Shown piece by piece: positions 47,240 through 57,345 of a DNA stretch of 64,000 bases. The notes under the pieces were generated by a model, which had not been told where the DNA came from, made no database searches, and was given only the letters and a program-made list of their open reading frames with translations. Numbering within the stretch: the stretch's first letter is position 1; each line of letters begins with the position of its first letter. The stretch is taken from assembly GCA_025617745.1 (NCBI GenBank), contig CM046863.1, positions 10,714,935-10,778,934 on the forward strand, given 5' to 3'. The DNA is from Heliocidaris erythrogramma (taxonomy: Eukaryota; Echinodermata; Echinoidea; Camarodonta; Echinometridae). Position numbers and translations under genes: made by a program.

Positions 47240-47731
47240 TACTAGCTTTTTGACGAACTGAAAGTGGCCCAAAATCCAAAATTTTTTCACCCCTGCCTGG
47301 CGCCCACGGTCCCCGATCTAATGCCATGATGACCTTGACCTTGACCCCTCAAGGTCACGGTCAAAAATGGCGCCAAAAATGAATACTAGCTTTTTGACGA
47401 ACTGAAAGTGGCCCAAAATCCAAAATTTGTTCACCCCTGCCTGGCGCCCACGGTCCCCGATCTAATGCCATGATGACCTTGACCTTGACCCCTCAAGGTC
47501 ACGGTCAAAAATGGCGCCAAAAATGAATACCAGCTTTTTGACGAACTGAAAGTGGCCCAAAATCCAAAATTTGTTCACCCCTGCCTGGCGCCCACGGTCC
47601 CCGATCTAATGCCATGATGACCTTGACCTTGGCCCTCAAGGTCACGGCCAAAAATGGCGCCAAAAATGAATACCAGCTTTTTGACGAACTGAAAGTGGCC
47701 CAAAATCCAAAATTTGTTCACCCCTGCCTGG
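47240..47731 (+). repeat. 144-bp satellite, right block
   Basis: 3.4 units continuing the left block after the LINE; CCTGGCGCCC anchors lie at 47296, 47440 and 47584, and a final CCTGG at 47727. One unit is 1 bp short. Confidence 0.92.
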
Positions 47732-47969
47732 TTTGCACAAAAAATATTAGTGCTGTTCCTTTTGAAATTTGATTTACAGAATATGCCATTTCAGTCTTTT
47801 CAGATACATAACTGTACGATATCCTCGCCGCAAGTGTGAATAGATTCCTGACCTTTGACAATGGGATAACAGGTAAGTGTGGCGGGAAGAAAGTGAGAAA
47901 GAGACAGGCAAGATGAGACAAGGAGAAGAGCGGGATTAATTTAGAATGATACGTGACTAAACCCCATAA
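47732..47969. other. Short spacer, no gene
   Basis: Non-repetitive in this window; nothing recognised. Confidence 0.4.
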
Positions 47970-48360
47970 TTATGGAGAATAAAAAACAAAGTAATACATA
48001 ATGAAAGAAGAAGAGGGAAGAAAAAGAAAGAAATGCATAAGAAAAAAGGAAGACATAGAGAAGAAAAACATAGAAATAAATAAATAAAAAGAAGATAAAA
48101 ACAAAGTATTACATAATGAAAACGAAAAACATAGAAATACATAATAAAAAGGGAAGACAGAGAGAAGAAAAACAAAGAAATATATAAGAAAAAAAGGCAG
48201 ACAGAGAGAAGAAATACGAATAAATAAATAAAATGAAAATATGGAGAGTAAAAACAAAGTAATGCATAATGAAAAAAGAAGAGCGAAGAAAAACAAAGAA
48301 ATACATAAGAAAAAAACAAGACAAAGAGTAGAAAAGGAGAGAAATACATAAAGAAATGAA
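47970..48360 (+). repeat. Purine-rich degenerate minisatellite, third locus
   Basis: AACAAAGTAATACATAATGA, GAAAAACATAGAAATA and GACAGAGAGAAGAAA units at variable spacing, the same family as 13133 and 22390. The long - strand frames are low-complexity. Confidence 0.75.
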
Positions 48361-48836
48361 ATGAAGGTTTTAAAGGTTGGTCGTTCTGTTCCATTTAGAT
48401 TCTGCTATAAAAATCCATCAGTATGCTACACTACTATGTATTCACTTTCTTAACTAGGAGAATACGTATTGTGCTTCTTCTCTTTATTTTTTCTTTCATT
48501 CATAGATTTCAGGCCTATTGTCGGGTATGCTAAAATATAGCGACTGGTCGAGGTGAAAGATTGTCCCTTCCTATTATGTAGGCATAACACAAATATGAGC
48601 AACATTTGCATGAATTTGTTAGGCGCTCCCTGCAACTAAGCTATCGGGGGTGGGATTGTTTTGTTTTGGTTATCCAAGAAACTCCAGAGATCTTGGAACA
48701 AAGGTACGGTCTACATAAAATAAACTACAACATATGCAATGTGATTGTGTGGTGCTCTAAGTCTGAAATTAGATAGATGGGTGTATATTCCTTCGGGAAA
48801 TACCGAAAAACTATAATTGACCAAAACGTGTTTGTT
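48361..48836. other. Intergenic DNA, no gene seen
   Basis: No known repeat or coding family is recognised. Confidence 0.4.
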
Positions 48837-49550
48837 TGTTTGTTTGCTTTTATTTCTGCGTTCTAATAACATACAATACATCGAATTTTTACATAAGTAT
48901 TACATAAGTATTACATAAATAAGAAATCATGTACAATAATAGTATACAATAATAAACATAAGACAAAGCATACAAACAAGATTAAGGAATATAATAGACC
49001 TATGTAAATATTTTTCTCCAATAAACTAGAGAGGTAATTTAGAACGCAGGAGACCGCCATCGTGAGCGGTTAGGCTGGAAATGGATGGCGGCCTCGTAAA
49101 AAAGATTAGGCGACATAACTCTCTTGGTAAAACTGTGTGATCAAGTGGGTGCAGTGCAATTGCAGGTGCGGGTGCAAATAGTAAATACTAATTTAAAGCG
49201 TGGGCACGTATGATTGTAGTATCTTTCGTTTAAGTGTAGCTTTTAAGGAGTAGATGGTTGAACAAGATTTTATGTTATCGGGAAAATTATTCCAAATGTC
49301 CGGACCAGAATGTCTTACAGATTTGTGTGTTATTGATAATTTGGGATTTGTAAGATGGAAATTTCCAGAAATGCGAGTAGGGTAGGAATGAACAGAATTA
49401 TTAAACTTAAACATGTTATCAAAGGATGGTGGAAGTTGATTATTAATGTACTTGAACATTATGACTGCTATTTGGATAGTATTCAAGTCGAAAATTTTTA
49501 GTGTTTTAAGTTTATGGAATAAGGGGTCAGTGTGAGTTAAAGAAGTGTAC
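48837..49550 (-). mobile_element. CR1/Jockey-like LINE 3' end
   Basis: On the - strand 49193-49486 encodes MFKYINNQLPPSFDNMF, THKSVRHSGPDIWNN and KATLKRKIL, close to the C-terminus of the LINE at 45174-47239 in pattern. The 3' UTR runs to a (CAAA)n tail at 48837-48852. 5'-truncated. Confidence 0.78.
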
Positions 49551-49734
49551 CTTCATTTTACTCTAACCGAAAATCTCACTGTGGTTTTGTGGTACGCGTA
49601 CATAGTCTGGAAGCCTTTCCCGAAATATTCACCCTATTTTACATATTACATCCTACATCATACAATTCTCATGCAAAGATTGGCCAGGAATGTCTCACGT
49701 GACACAAAATACTTTCACCATGAAGAAAAAATGG

Positions 49735-49925
49735 ATATCGCGTGACGTCAGACCTCCGTATATTTTTCGATATAAAAATATTATGACGTCACTTTTTTGT
49801 TTTTCTGGATATTTCGAAGCTATCGATATCGCGACAATATATCGCGATAATGTTTCTGAGTGAGCTCTGAGCTGAGAGATGGCTGAGAGAGCCGCTAGCT
49901 CTTGTTCAATGTACGTATGTGTGTA
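49735..49925 (+). promoter_or_regulatory. Candidate promoter with two CRE palindromes
   Basis: TGACGTCA occurs at 49743-49750 and 49784-49791, with ATCGATATCGCGACAATATA and TATCGCGATA just downstream. At 49879 an ATG opens a frame (MAERAASSCSM) interrupted after about 10 codons by a donor-like GTACGTATG. This could be a first exon of an unseen gene; no further exon was found. CRE and TCGCGA sites are common in housekeeping promoters. Confidence 0.3.
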
Positions 49926-50310
49926 TGCGCGTAGTGAAGTGCAGAATGCCTACAATACATGCACGTTGATCTCCGCTAGTCCATCCAGCGCTAGCGTTGG
50001 ATTAGTGCCATGTAAATCTACAGTACACCTTACGAGAAGGGGTCTATTCGCCTCTCTTGTGACTTGGGGAAAAGTTCAGGTTTCAAGTTTACATTGTCTT
50101 AATGGTTTCATCGTTGGATTTGTGTCATGTAGATCTAGATCTACAGTAGATTATAGATAATACTTACAAGCAATGGCCAGGCATCTTTTGTGACTTTGGG
50201 CAAACTTGGTGAGTTGTATACATTTCATATAGAGTCTAGGTCTAGGACTAGGTCTAGATTCTTTAGTTTTATTATTGTTTATCTATCTAAGCTTACTCTG
50301 GTAGGATATA
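49926..50310. other. Segment with internal duplication
   Basis: GTTGGATTWGTGYCATGTAR and CTTGTGACTT/TTTTGTGACTTTGG motifs occur twice (about 49997-50075 and 50113-50200). Also (TAGATC)n-like text near 50130 and 50235. No gene. Confidence 0.4.
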
Positions 50311-50485
50311 AATCAAATATACCATGCACGCTTTTCGAGGCACCAGTTGAATTATGGATTCTTCGGTGACTGGCATAGTTACTATTTTCTTCGGGGCTGC
50401 GCCCCTCAGAAAATAGTGCTATACCAGTAACCTCGAAGAATCCATAATTTCAACTGGAACCTCTCAGTGCAAGGTATATTTGATT
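50311..50485. mobile_element. Near-perfect 175-bp hairpin element
   Basis: AATCAAATATACC at the left and its complement at the right. Inner arms share GGCACCAGTTGAATTATGGA, TTCTTCG, ACTGG and ACTATTTTCT, around a short GGGGCTGCGCCCC loop. Non-coding. Confidence 0.82.
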
Positions 50486-50490
50486 ATTAT

Positions 50491-51520
50491 GACCCCTTGA
50501 AGTTACTTAGACCATTCATGTCATTCACAAAATGCTTGCCAGCCTAAACATAGCCGCCAGGTTTAGCCCCAAGGGCCCCGAATAAAAGTCGATTTCAACC
50601 TATCTAATATAACATTGTGCACCAAACTTTGTCAGAAGGAAGTTGTATGACTGTTCTTTATCAAACCGCAAAAAACTAATTTTGCGAAAGCAATGCAATT
50701 TTCCTTATTTAATAAATTACTATTGACCGAATCATTTGACACCAAATTGCACCTCAAGAAGAGTACAATACTCAAAATTGCACTATATAATTTGACCAGA
50801 ATTGAATTAGAAAACTATATGTCAATAAGGTTGGAAAGTAAAAATATACATATTCTCTACAGAGCATTTGGGGGCAAAGCTTGGACAAAGGGCACTTTTT
50901 TGTCAAGGTACTAGTAGTTTTACACCCCCTTTTAGCAGGAAATTGTTGTCAGCTTTTTATATTTTTTGTGAGATGTACAGATATATACCTCTTCCTTTAG
51001 GTCCATGTGACTTAAGGGGACAATTTTATCCCAAATGTTAGGAGCCGTCTGACAATTCATCCCTAGTGGCGGATGGGGGATGCACTTCCGGCCTGTGCCC
51101 CTTTAAAATAAAGTGTACATCCCTCCCCCCCCCCCCCCGTTTTCAAAATGACCCATTTTTTCGGCCAGTCAGAGAATTTTCTCTCAAAACGAGACCGAAG
51201 AATGAATGATAACCTTTTAAAATCTTTTTTTCGTTCTCAGACATTTTTAAATGAGATTTTTGCCCCCCCCCCCCTTTCATAATCCTGAATCCGCCCCTGA
51301 CCCCATCCCAACAGCCAGTTTTTGTGTTTTGGTAATGTATAGTCATACAACTTTCTTCTGACATAGTTTGGCGCTTAATTACATGTATGTTAGATGGGTT
51401 GAAATCGACCCGACTTTGAGCCCCTTTTTGGGGGTTCGTGGGGGCCACACCCCGCGGCTATGTTTAGGCTGACAAGCGTTTTGTGAATGACATGGATGGT
51501 TTAAGTACTTTAAATGGGTC
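50491..51520. mobile_element. Long-TIR element next to the hairpin element
   Basis: Inverted arms of about 180 bp: GACCATTCATGTCATTCACA (50510) and the complement (near 51500), TAAACATAGCCGC, GATTTCAACC and CAGAAGGAAGTTGTATGACT on the left with their complements to the right. The interior has C-runs at 51123-51138 and 51265-51276 and no transposase. About 1030 bp. Confidence 0.78.
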
Positions 51521-51576
51521 AAATCTGATAATGTAAAATGGGGTGACTATTTCAGGGCAGGCTCTTGGCCTAACAT

Positions 51577-51950
51577 TTATTTATTGTTGCCTACGATAAT
51601 CATATCCCAATCCATGAAGCCTAGTTGACCTCTGACCTCCAGTTGGTCTAAATCTGCTGGAGGTTTATCTGTACGCAAGAATTCAAGAACAGCCCCTAGA
51701 AGTGCCTTCGTTGCTGTCCGTCGGAAATCCACAATCCCTGTATAAAGATCTAATAAGGTATCCCCGTCTTCATCTCCTTGATTGAACACTGATGACAGAT
51801 CAACAGTAGTCGGAAGATTGTATGATGTGGTCTTTAATCCCATATCTGACAAGATGCCAACGATTTTGTGTGAAGACAGTAGGTAATTTCCTTCAAACGC
51901 CGAATGCAGTTCTGGAAAATTGTCCAGTAACCGATAACCCGTTCCCAATT
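51577..51950 (-). CDS. Histamine N-methyltransferase-like gene, last exon
   Basis: On the - strand an acceptor TTTGTAAAACAG (51951-51962) opens an exon that reads LGTGYRLLDNFPELHSAF, NYLLSSHKIVGILSDMGLKT, DLSSVFNQGDEDGDTLLDLY and ends MDWDMIIVGNNK then TAA. It parallels the mammalian HNMT C-terminal region (YITSDDLTQMLDNLGLKY, DISDCFIDGNENGDLLWDF). HNMT methylates histamine using SAM; echinoderm relatives may use other substrates. The methyltransferase core, which lies N-terminal, is not present in the window upstream (to the right), so the rest is either beyond 64000 or lost. Codons are intact, so it is probably a living gene. Confidence 0.72.
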
Positions 51951-51962
51951 CTGTTTTACAAA

Positions 51963-53000
51963 GAGAAATGACACAAATGACACAAATGGAAGTAAATCAT
52001 AATCACTCATAAAACATGCAATATATTGTAGTTTCTTTATCTTCGTTCGTACATTATGAGATGAGAAATACTGTATTAAGATGGGTCTTAATTCCTTATG
52101 GAATTTCACAGGATGGGAGGTAATCTGAGAAACAGCTGGGGATACAGGTTGCTACTATTCTTCATCGCCCCCTCCCTCTTCTTGTGTATTACCATGTAAA
52201 TATCATAATGGGTTGCTGCATCATGAGCATGTCCAGGGGTGGGGGGGGGGGGGGGGGGGGGGTTGAAATAATAGTGACCCTTCAAAGTATATGTGTAATT
52301 TATCAAAAAATATAATCCAGTTCAAGAATGTTCAAAATTCAGTCAACCAGATCGCACCACATTACTTGACATTTTTCGGCCTCCATGACTGTGCAGCTTT
52401 GAGCTGTTTGAGCCGATTTGTACAAGATCTATCCGTTTATATTCATACTAGCAGAAGCAGCCCGTGGATATCGACGGGCGCTAGCTGTGTTTATCATTAA
52501 TCACCGTACCGTATATTTGTCACAACAATAAAGTGAATACAACGAAAAGTCGGGTAAAGTGTTATTTTTTACCAAGAAGCATTTACAACATATTAATATG
52601 TGTTACTTATCCAATTCTTACATGAGGTCTGAAGAAAAGGCATTTTCATTTTGATGAAGACTAAATGACGATTGTTTTTTACTTTATGAATAACTTAATA
52701 ATGATTTTATTTATGTTACGTCGGCCCTGTGTCCTGTGGATGACACACGATCTCATTTACACCGGGGCGGGATTCTCGCACATAGAGCATGGATATAATT
52801 AAAATAGTATATCGATAGTGTAGCCACAGGCTTAGCGAGGAATTTTCAATAGGGGGGGGGGGGGGGCAGGCGTGAAGGATCCAACCGCATAGCCAGGATT
52901 TCATTTTAGGGCGCGGTTGTGAGCAAAGCGTGCTCCCCAGGGGGTGGGTGCAGGGAGGGGGAAGTTTTCCCCCTACCATGCGAAGTGCGAAAGCTCTGAC
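51963..53000. other. Probable HNMT-like intron with GC-rich repeat fragments
   Basis: G-run at 52235-52262 and 52852-52866. 52880-52980 contains GAGCAAAGCGTGCTCCCCAG and GGGTGCAGGGAGGGGGAAG, of the same type as 53127-53155. No further HNMT-like exon was recognised. Confidence 0.45.
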
Positions 53001-53514
53001 GTTTTATAGCAAATTTTAGAGAAAGATAACGGCTCATAGCACCTTTTTTTTTGGGGGGGGGGGGGAGGAAAGTTATTTCAACGTCCGGACTGCTTTTTAG
53101 TTATTTGGACGTAATACTGCACTGTAACAGGGATAGGTGCAGGGAAGGGGGAGTTTCCCTCTTCCCCCGCTTTTTCGCTCTCGCTTTTTTTTTTCCTTCT
53201 TTTTTTAATGGCTGAATGGGAGGGGCCATGGCTCCCCTGTGCCCCCTGTCTACGCCAGTGAGTATATCCATGCATAGAGCTAGAGGGAGCGATTTGATTT
53301 TGTCATGTTTCTGTGGTTTAATACTCAAGTGAAATTAAGGCCATGACAACATAACATGCATAATTAGCGGTACGTCCCTTTTAAAGGTTACAAAAATGAA
53401 AAAAATGAATTCATTGCCATTTTCTTTCCAGGGGATTACTGATCCCTTATATGGGTCTTGGGAGGACCGACGGATTGACTTTTCCCTACTACCCCCCCCC
53501 CCCCCCCCAATCGG
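53001..53514. repeat. GC-rich dispersed repeat module
   Basis: 53120-53265 carries GGTGCAGGGAAGGGGGAGTT and CACTGGCGTAGACAGGGGGC in reverse, a motif seen again near 54115 and 55975. Homopolymer G at 53053-53066 and C at 53492-53508. No gene. Confidence 0.45.
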
Positions 53515-53869
53515 CCTCCCGTCAGCGAACTTTTTGTCACTATCGTCCTTGACGCATGCGCAACTAGCCCTACAATGCTTGGAGTTGGATGGGGTTTCAA
53601 AGTTTCATCCTACTTTTAGTAAAAATAAAAATACAAGACGTTATTTTTGTAATGTCCAAACTGAGAGTCGAAACCATATACCTCAGGGTTAAATGTCCGA
53701 GGGCTAACGCATCTTGCCACAGCAAGACGCTGGGAGCAACCGTCATTATATCGCTTACGGAATAAACCCTATGATTGCGAAATTGATTTAGATCGGAAAG
53801 GATCAGTTGCGCATGCGCCAGGGAGGACAGGGACAAAAAGTTCGTGGGAAAAAAATTTAGCCTCCCGTC
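53515..53869. mobile_element. MITE with 9-bp target duplication, copy C (inverted)
   Basis: The element is 53524-53860, flanked by CCTCCCGTC at 53515-53523 and 53861-53869. Sequence is the reverse orientation of 40519-40878, sharing GACGCATGCGCAA, TTGGATGGGGTTTCAAAGTT and GATCGGAAAGGATCAG. The left end lacks about 15 bp compared with the right. Inserted independently of copies A and B. Confidence 0.87.
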
Positions 53870-54113
53870 ACCCCCAGCGCGAGGGTAGACGGGAGTAGTA
53901 TCCTATATGTATTCATATCATAGTAGAAATATTTTCGAAGAAAATTTTGGTGGTGGGGGGGGGGGGGGGGGATCTCCTTCTTTACACCGTGGCAACCGAT
54001 ATTCGTGATCTCCTACACCTCCCCTCCCCGAATGATGTCTACAGATCGGTTTAGTTTGTCATAATAATATATTTGAGGCGATATATACAATAACATGTTT
54101 CCAACGGTTCGAG
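53870..54113. other. Spacer with G-run
   Basis: G-run at 53955-53971; nothing else recognised. Confidence 0.4.
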
Positions 54114-56632
54114 GTAGTGGCGTATTTATAGGGGCAGAGGGGACACGTGCCCCGGGCTGCACTTGAAGGGTGGGGGGGGGGGGGGGGGGGGGGGGGCGGC
54201 GGAAAAACGCAAAAGAGAGAAAGAAAAGGGCGAGAAATACAATAAATGTTCAGGTCTTTTAGGGTTATTTGCGCCCCAGGTCAAGGACAAAATGCGTAAG
54301 AAATTGTTTTTTATAGGTTTTATAATGCTGAAACTTTCTAAAACTCGAATTTCTTTGCCCCCCCCCCCCCCTCTTCCCGCATTAGGCAGGAGCTTGTTAA
54401 ATTTTGCGCCCCCCCCCCCCCCAGATGGGATATAAGTGCATTTCATTTATTTTGCACCCAAAATAGGAATGTTCAAAATTTCAACAACAAAATCTGTTGC
54501 TAGGGCGCAGTTATGTGCATCACCGAGAAACCGTAAAGTTACATACACACTAAACTGTGTGTATACATAATTCTATGCGTGAAATATACTACCGTAGCTG
54601 TACATGTGCTTGTGCGCTGTGCGAACGAATAACACGTGCGTCGTATACATTGAAGCCATACATGCGGATATGGCCTTGGAGTCTATGCTTAGAGAATATA
54701 CACGTTTCGCTGTTCTAATTACTCCCTGCGGAAATCCAATGTTTATAAATGAATTTATGAAATATGGACGGCACGTCAGCACTTCAGAAGTGCCTCCCAC
54801 CACTCTAAGATTCCCCGCCCAAGGGTAAAAAAAAAGGGTCAGGGAGGCGTCTATTCAACAAAAAAAAAAGGCCCCAAATCCTTAGCGTAATATAGAAGAT
54901 GGGAGTTTGTGCATTGGTAAAGAGACTTGTTAGTGTACTATTAATACATGGTTGGGAGTGCGTTGGTGCGATCTGGCAACACAAATGTTTTTTATCTTGG
55001 TGTACTTTACGCATGAGGCGCAAGTCAAGTGTGTTGGACACCACAATAAAAACCGGCGTGAGGGCGCAATCTTTGATCGTATTAGGAAGATGTTTCTATA
55101 TAATAGTGGTACAAGCTATTCACTCTTGATACTCTTGGTACTCTTGAATACTAGTAGTTGTTTGTATACTCCCTTAAAATACTTTGTGAGCTCATAATGA
55201 ATAGATTCTTCTGTCATTTTGTTTTTGTTATCTTAAGAGCTATATAACTCCGTTTCCTAAGAGTATTATCAAAGCCAATTCAGTGGTTACATTTTATTTA
55301 ATTGTTTTGTACTTCTATTTATGTCGATAAATTTGACCTTTAACAAAATCTTTTTATACAAATATTAACACTTGACTTTGGACATCCATGCTTTGGGTGA
55401 GCATGTGCACTGAAAGTAGTACGTTATGTAACTAGGTTTTTCATTTGATATTCTATGCTGAAATTATGACAACACTCTTGAAATTTCGAGAAACAACTTT
55501 GACCAATTTGAAGTTGTGTTTGTTTTCAATGTAATAATTATTCTCTGTGATAAGATTATATGAATTCGTTGCATTACGATATCTGAGAATTGATGCCGCA
55601 GCAGTTTCGGTTTCTCACTTTTGTGGTCATACGATATTGACATTTCTTTTCTTTCTTTCTCTGTTTTTAGAATTATTTTCTTCTGACTTACCTACCTAAC
55701 GCAGCTGTTAGGAGCCCCTCCACGCGAGGCCTCTTCCGTTACATAAACAAAGCGGGAGTGTCCTATCTTCCCCTTTTACGATCTTTGCCGGTGCCTATAC
55801 CTGCATGGGGAGCAAGCGATGAGCGGAACTAGCGGCGGTCATATCATGAATATGTATGAGACTGATGTCATAGAACCGCATAGAACCCGAAAGCAAGCGC
55901 GCACGCACGTATCATACAGTGTCATACACAACTCAGAAAGGTACCGGTACTAGACAAATTTGTGCACTTTGGGCTCATCAGGGGGCGCATGGGCCACTTA
56001 AAGGGGTTGCAATAAACGCAAAAAAAAAAGAGTCAAAGAAAAAAGGGGGAAGGAGAAAAAAGAAGAAACAAAATAAAGAGTATTTAATACTATGCACCCT
56101 CTCAGGGTGAAAGGGATTAGAAAAACAGATTTCGAGGGTAAAAAAAAAAAAAGCTTGGACGCTTTGCTGCCCCGTGCAAAAGGTTGGATGGTCTTATAAT
56201 TCAGCGCCCCAGAATAGGATCTGTGTTTTAAATAGGTTAAATAGAACTAAATTAGATATTACATAATTAAATAGAATTGGACCCTCCCCCCAATACAATG
56301 TATAGGAAAAAATTATTTTCAAAGGTTTGCCGTGCTGAATTTCCTGCCTATTTTGCTTTCTCGTCTTTGGTTGATATTGTGACCCAACAATTGAGGAAAA
56401 GTAATAAACAATGTGACAGAATAATCAATATTCGAAAATTATCGGCTGATGCAGTGCTCCTTATAGAAAGTGCGTTTTTAAAGGGGTTTACATACAAAAA
56501 GTCTAACGCTCGATCGCTTCGTTTTCTCGCTTGTACAATTACGTAAAGGAGTGGGGTGGGACAGGGGGAAATGTTGGGGAAGCGCAATTTCGTTTTTTCC
56601 CATGCGCCTTAATCCCTATATATGCCACTGCA
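54114..56632. mobile_element. Possible element with AGTGGCRTATWTATAGGG ends
   Basis: AGTGGCGTATTTATAGGGG at 54116 and, inverted, AGTGGCATATATAGGGATTAAG ending at 56632 could be the two ends of one 2.5-kb element. The interior has G/C homopolymers (54168-54196, 54358-54372, 54408-54422) and no recognised transposase. The ends could equally belong to two separate repeats. Confidence 0.3.
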
Positions 56633-56644
56633 CACACCCGACAT

Positions 56645-56825
56645 AATTATGGTTCCGCTCATTCAACCTTTAAATTCCGCTCCATTTTGTTATTTTATGT
56701 CTTCATGTCCGATCCGACCTCCAGTTCCGTTCATTCGACCACTAGTTCCACTCCATTTTGTTATTTTATATCTTCATGTTCAATCCGACCTCTAGTTCTA
56801 CTCCATATCTTATTTTGTACCTTTT
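56645..56825 (-). repeat. 75-80 bp tandem repeat related to the 38056/59233 module
   Basis: Three units of GTTCCGYTCATTCRACC-type text with TCCATTTTGTTATTTTATRTC and TTCATGTYCRATCCGACCTC. The reverse complement matches the start of the modules at 38056 and 59233. Confidence 0.7.
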
Positions 56826-56989
56826 TTGTTCACTCCACTCATTTTAAACCAAGATAAGTATTTTCTTTTCTAAGACATTATAAATTTCTTGTGAAACTAT
56901 TTCAACAACTAGACTGATAAATTTAGATGAACTATTGGAACATAATGTTAACATTATTTCATCAAGATTTTAGATAATGAAACACAGGG

Positions 56990-57345
56990 TTTAATTATTC
57001 GTTCTAGAACCGTTGGGTTAAAGAGGGAGAGAAGAGTAGAAAATATTTTTTTTAATTTAGAAAAGTGATTAGGTGAGGAAAAAAGTATATTTAGAATTAA
57101 AAAGGATAATAGTGATATTGTTTCAGACAGAGAGAAGATATAAGACGAAATTCAAACATTTTATCAAGGTTTATACAAAGAACAGATCCCCGATTACGGG
57201 AGCAAACTGGAAGAATTTTTTTTTTAGATTCTTTTGAAATTCCAAATTTGAATGAAAGTGATAAAGATATTATGGAACAACCTATTTCTAATAAAGAACT
57301 TTATGATACCTTGATCTCTATGAAGCATAATAAATCCCTGGATTA
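56990..57345 (+). mobile_element. L1/Tx1-like LINE, left part
   Basis: Shifted frames give RKVYLELKKDNSDI-like text, EIQTFYQGLYKEQIP, FEIPNLNESDKDIMEQPISN and LYDTLISMKHNKS, the stretch before the NKSPGxDG motif of L1-type ORF2. The motif is cut here and resumes at 59028 (DGLPSEFYVVFWKDI). Confidence 0.72.

Noticed and set aside
47957-48394. Hydrophobic 145-residue - strand frame resembling a membrane protein
   Set aside because: Translation of the purine-rich minisatellite; similar peptides arise at 22296-22677 and 13008-13324.
49879-50160. 93-residue protein gene
   Set aside because: The frame spans an internally duplicated stretch and a donor-like site; only the first few codons might be exon sequence, so it is kept as a promoter candidate only.
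54604-54828. Complementary frames on both strands as a gene
   Set aside because: No family match, no splice context, and they lie inside a repeat-like stretch.
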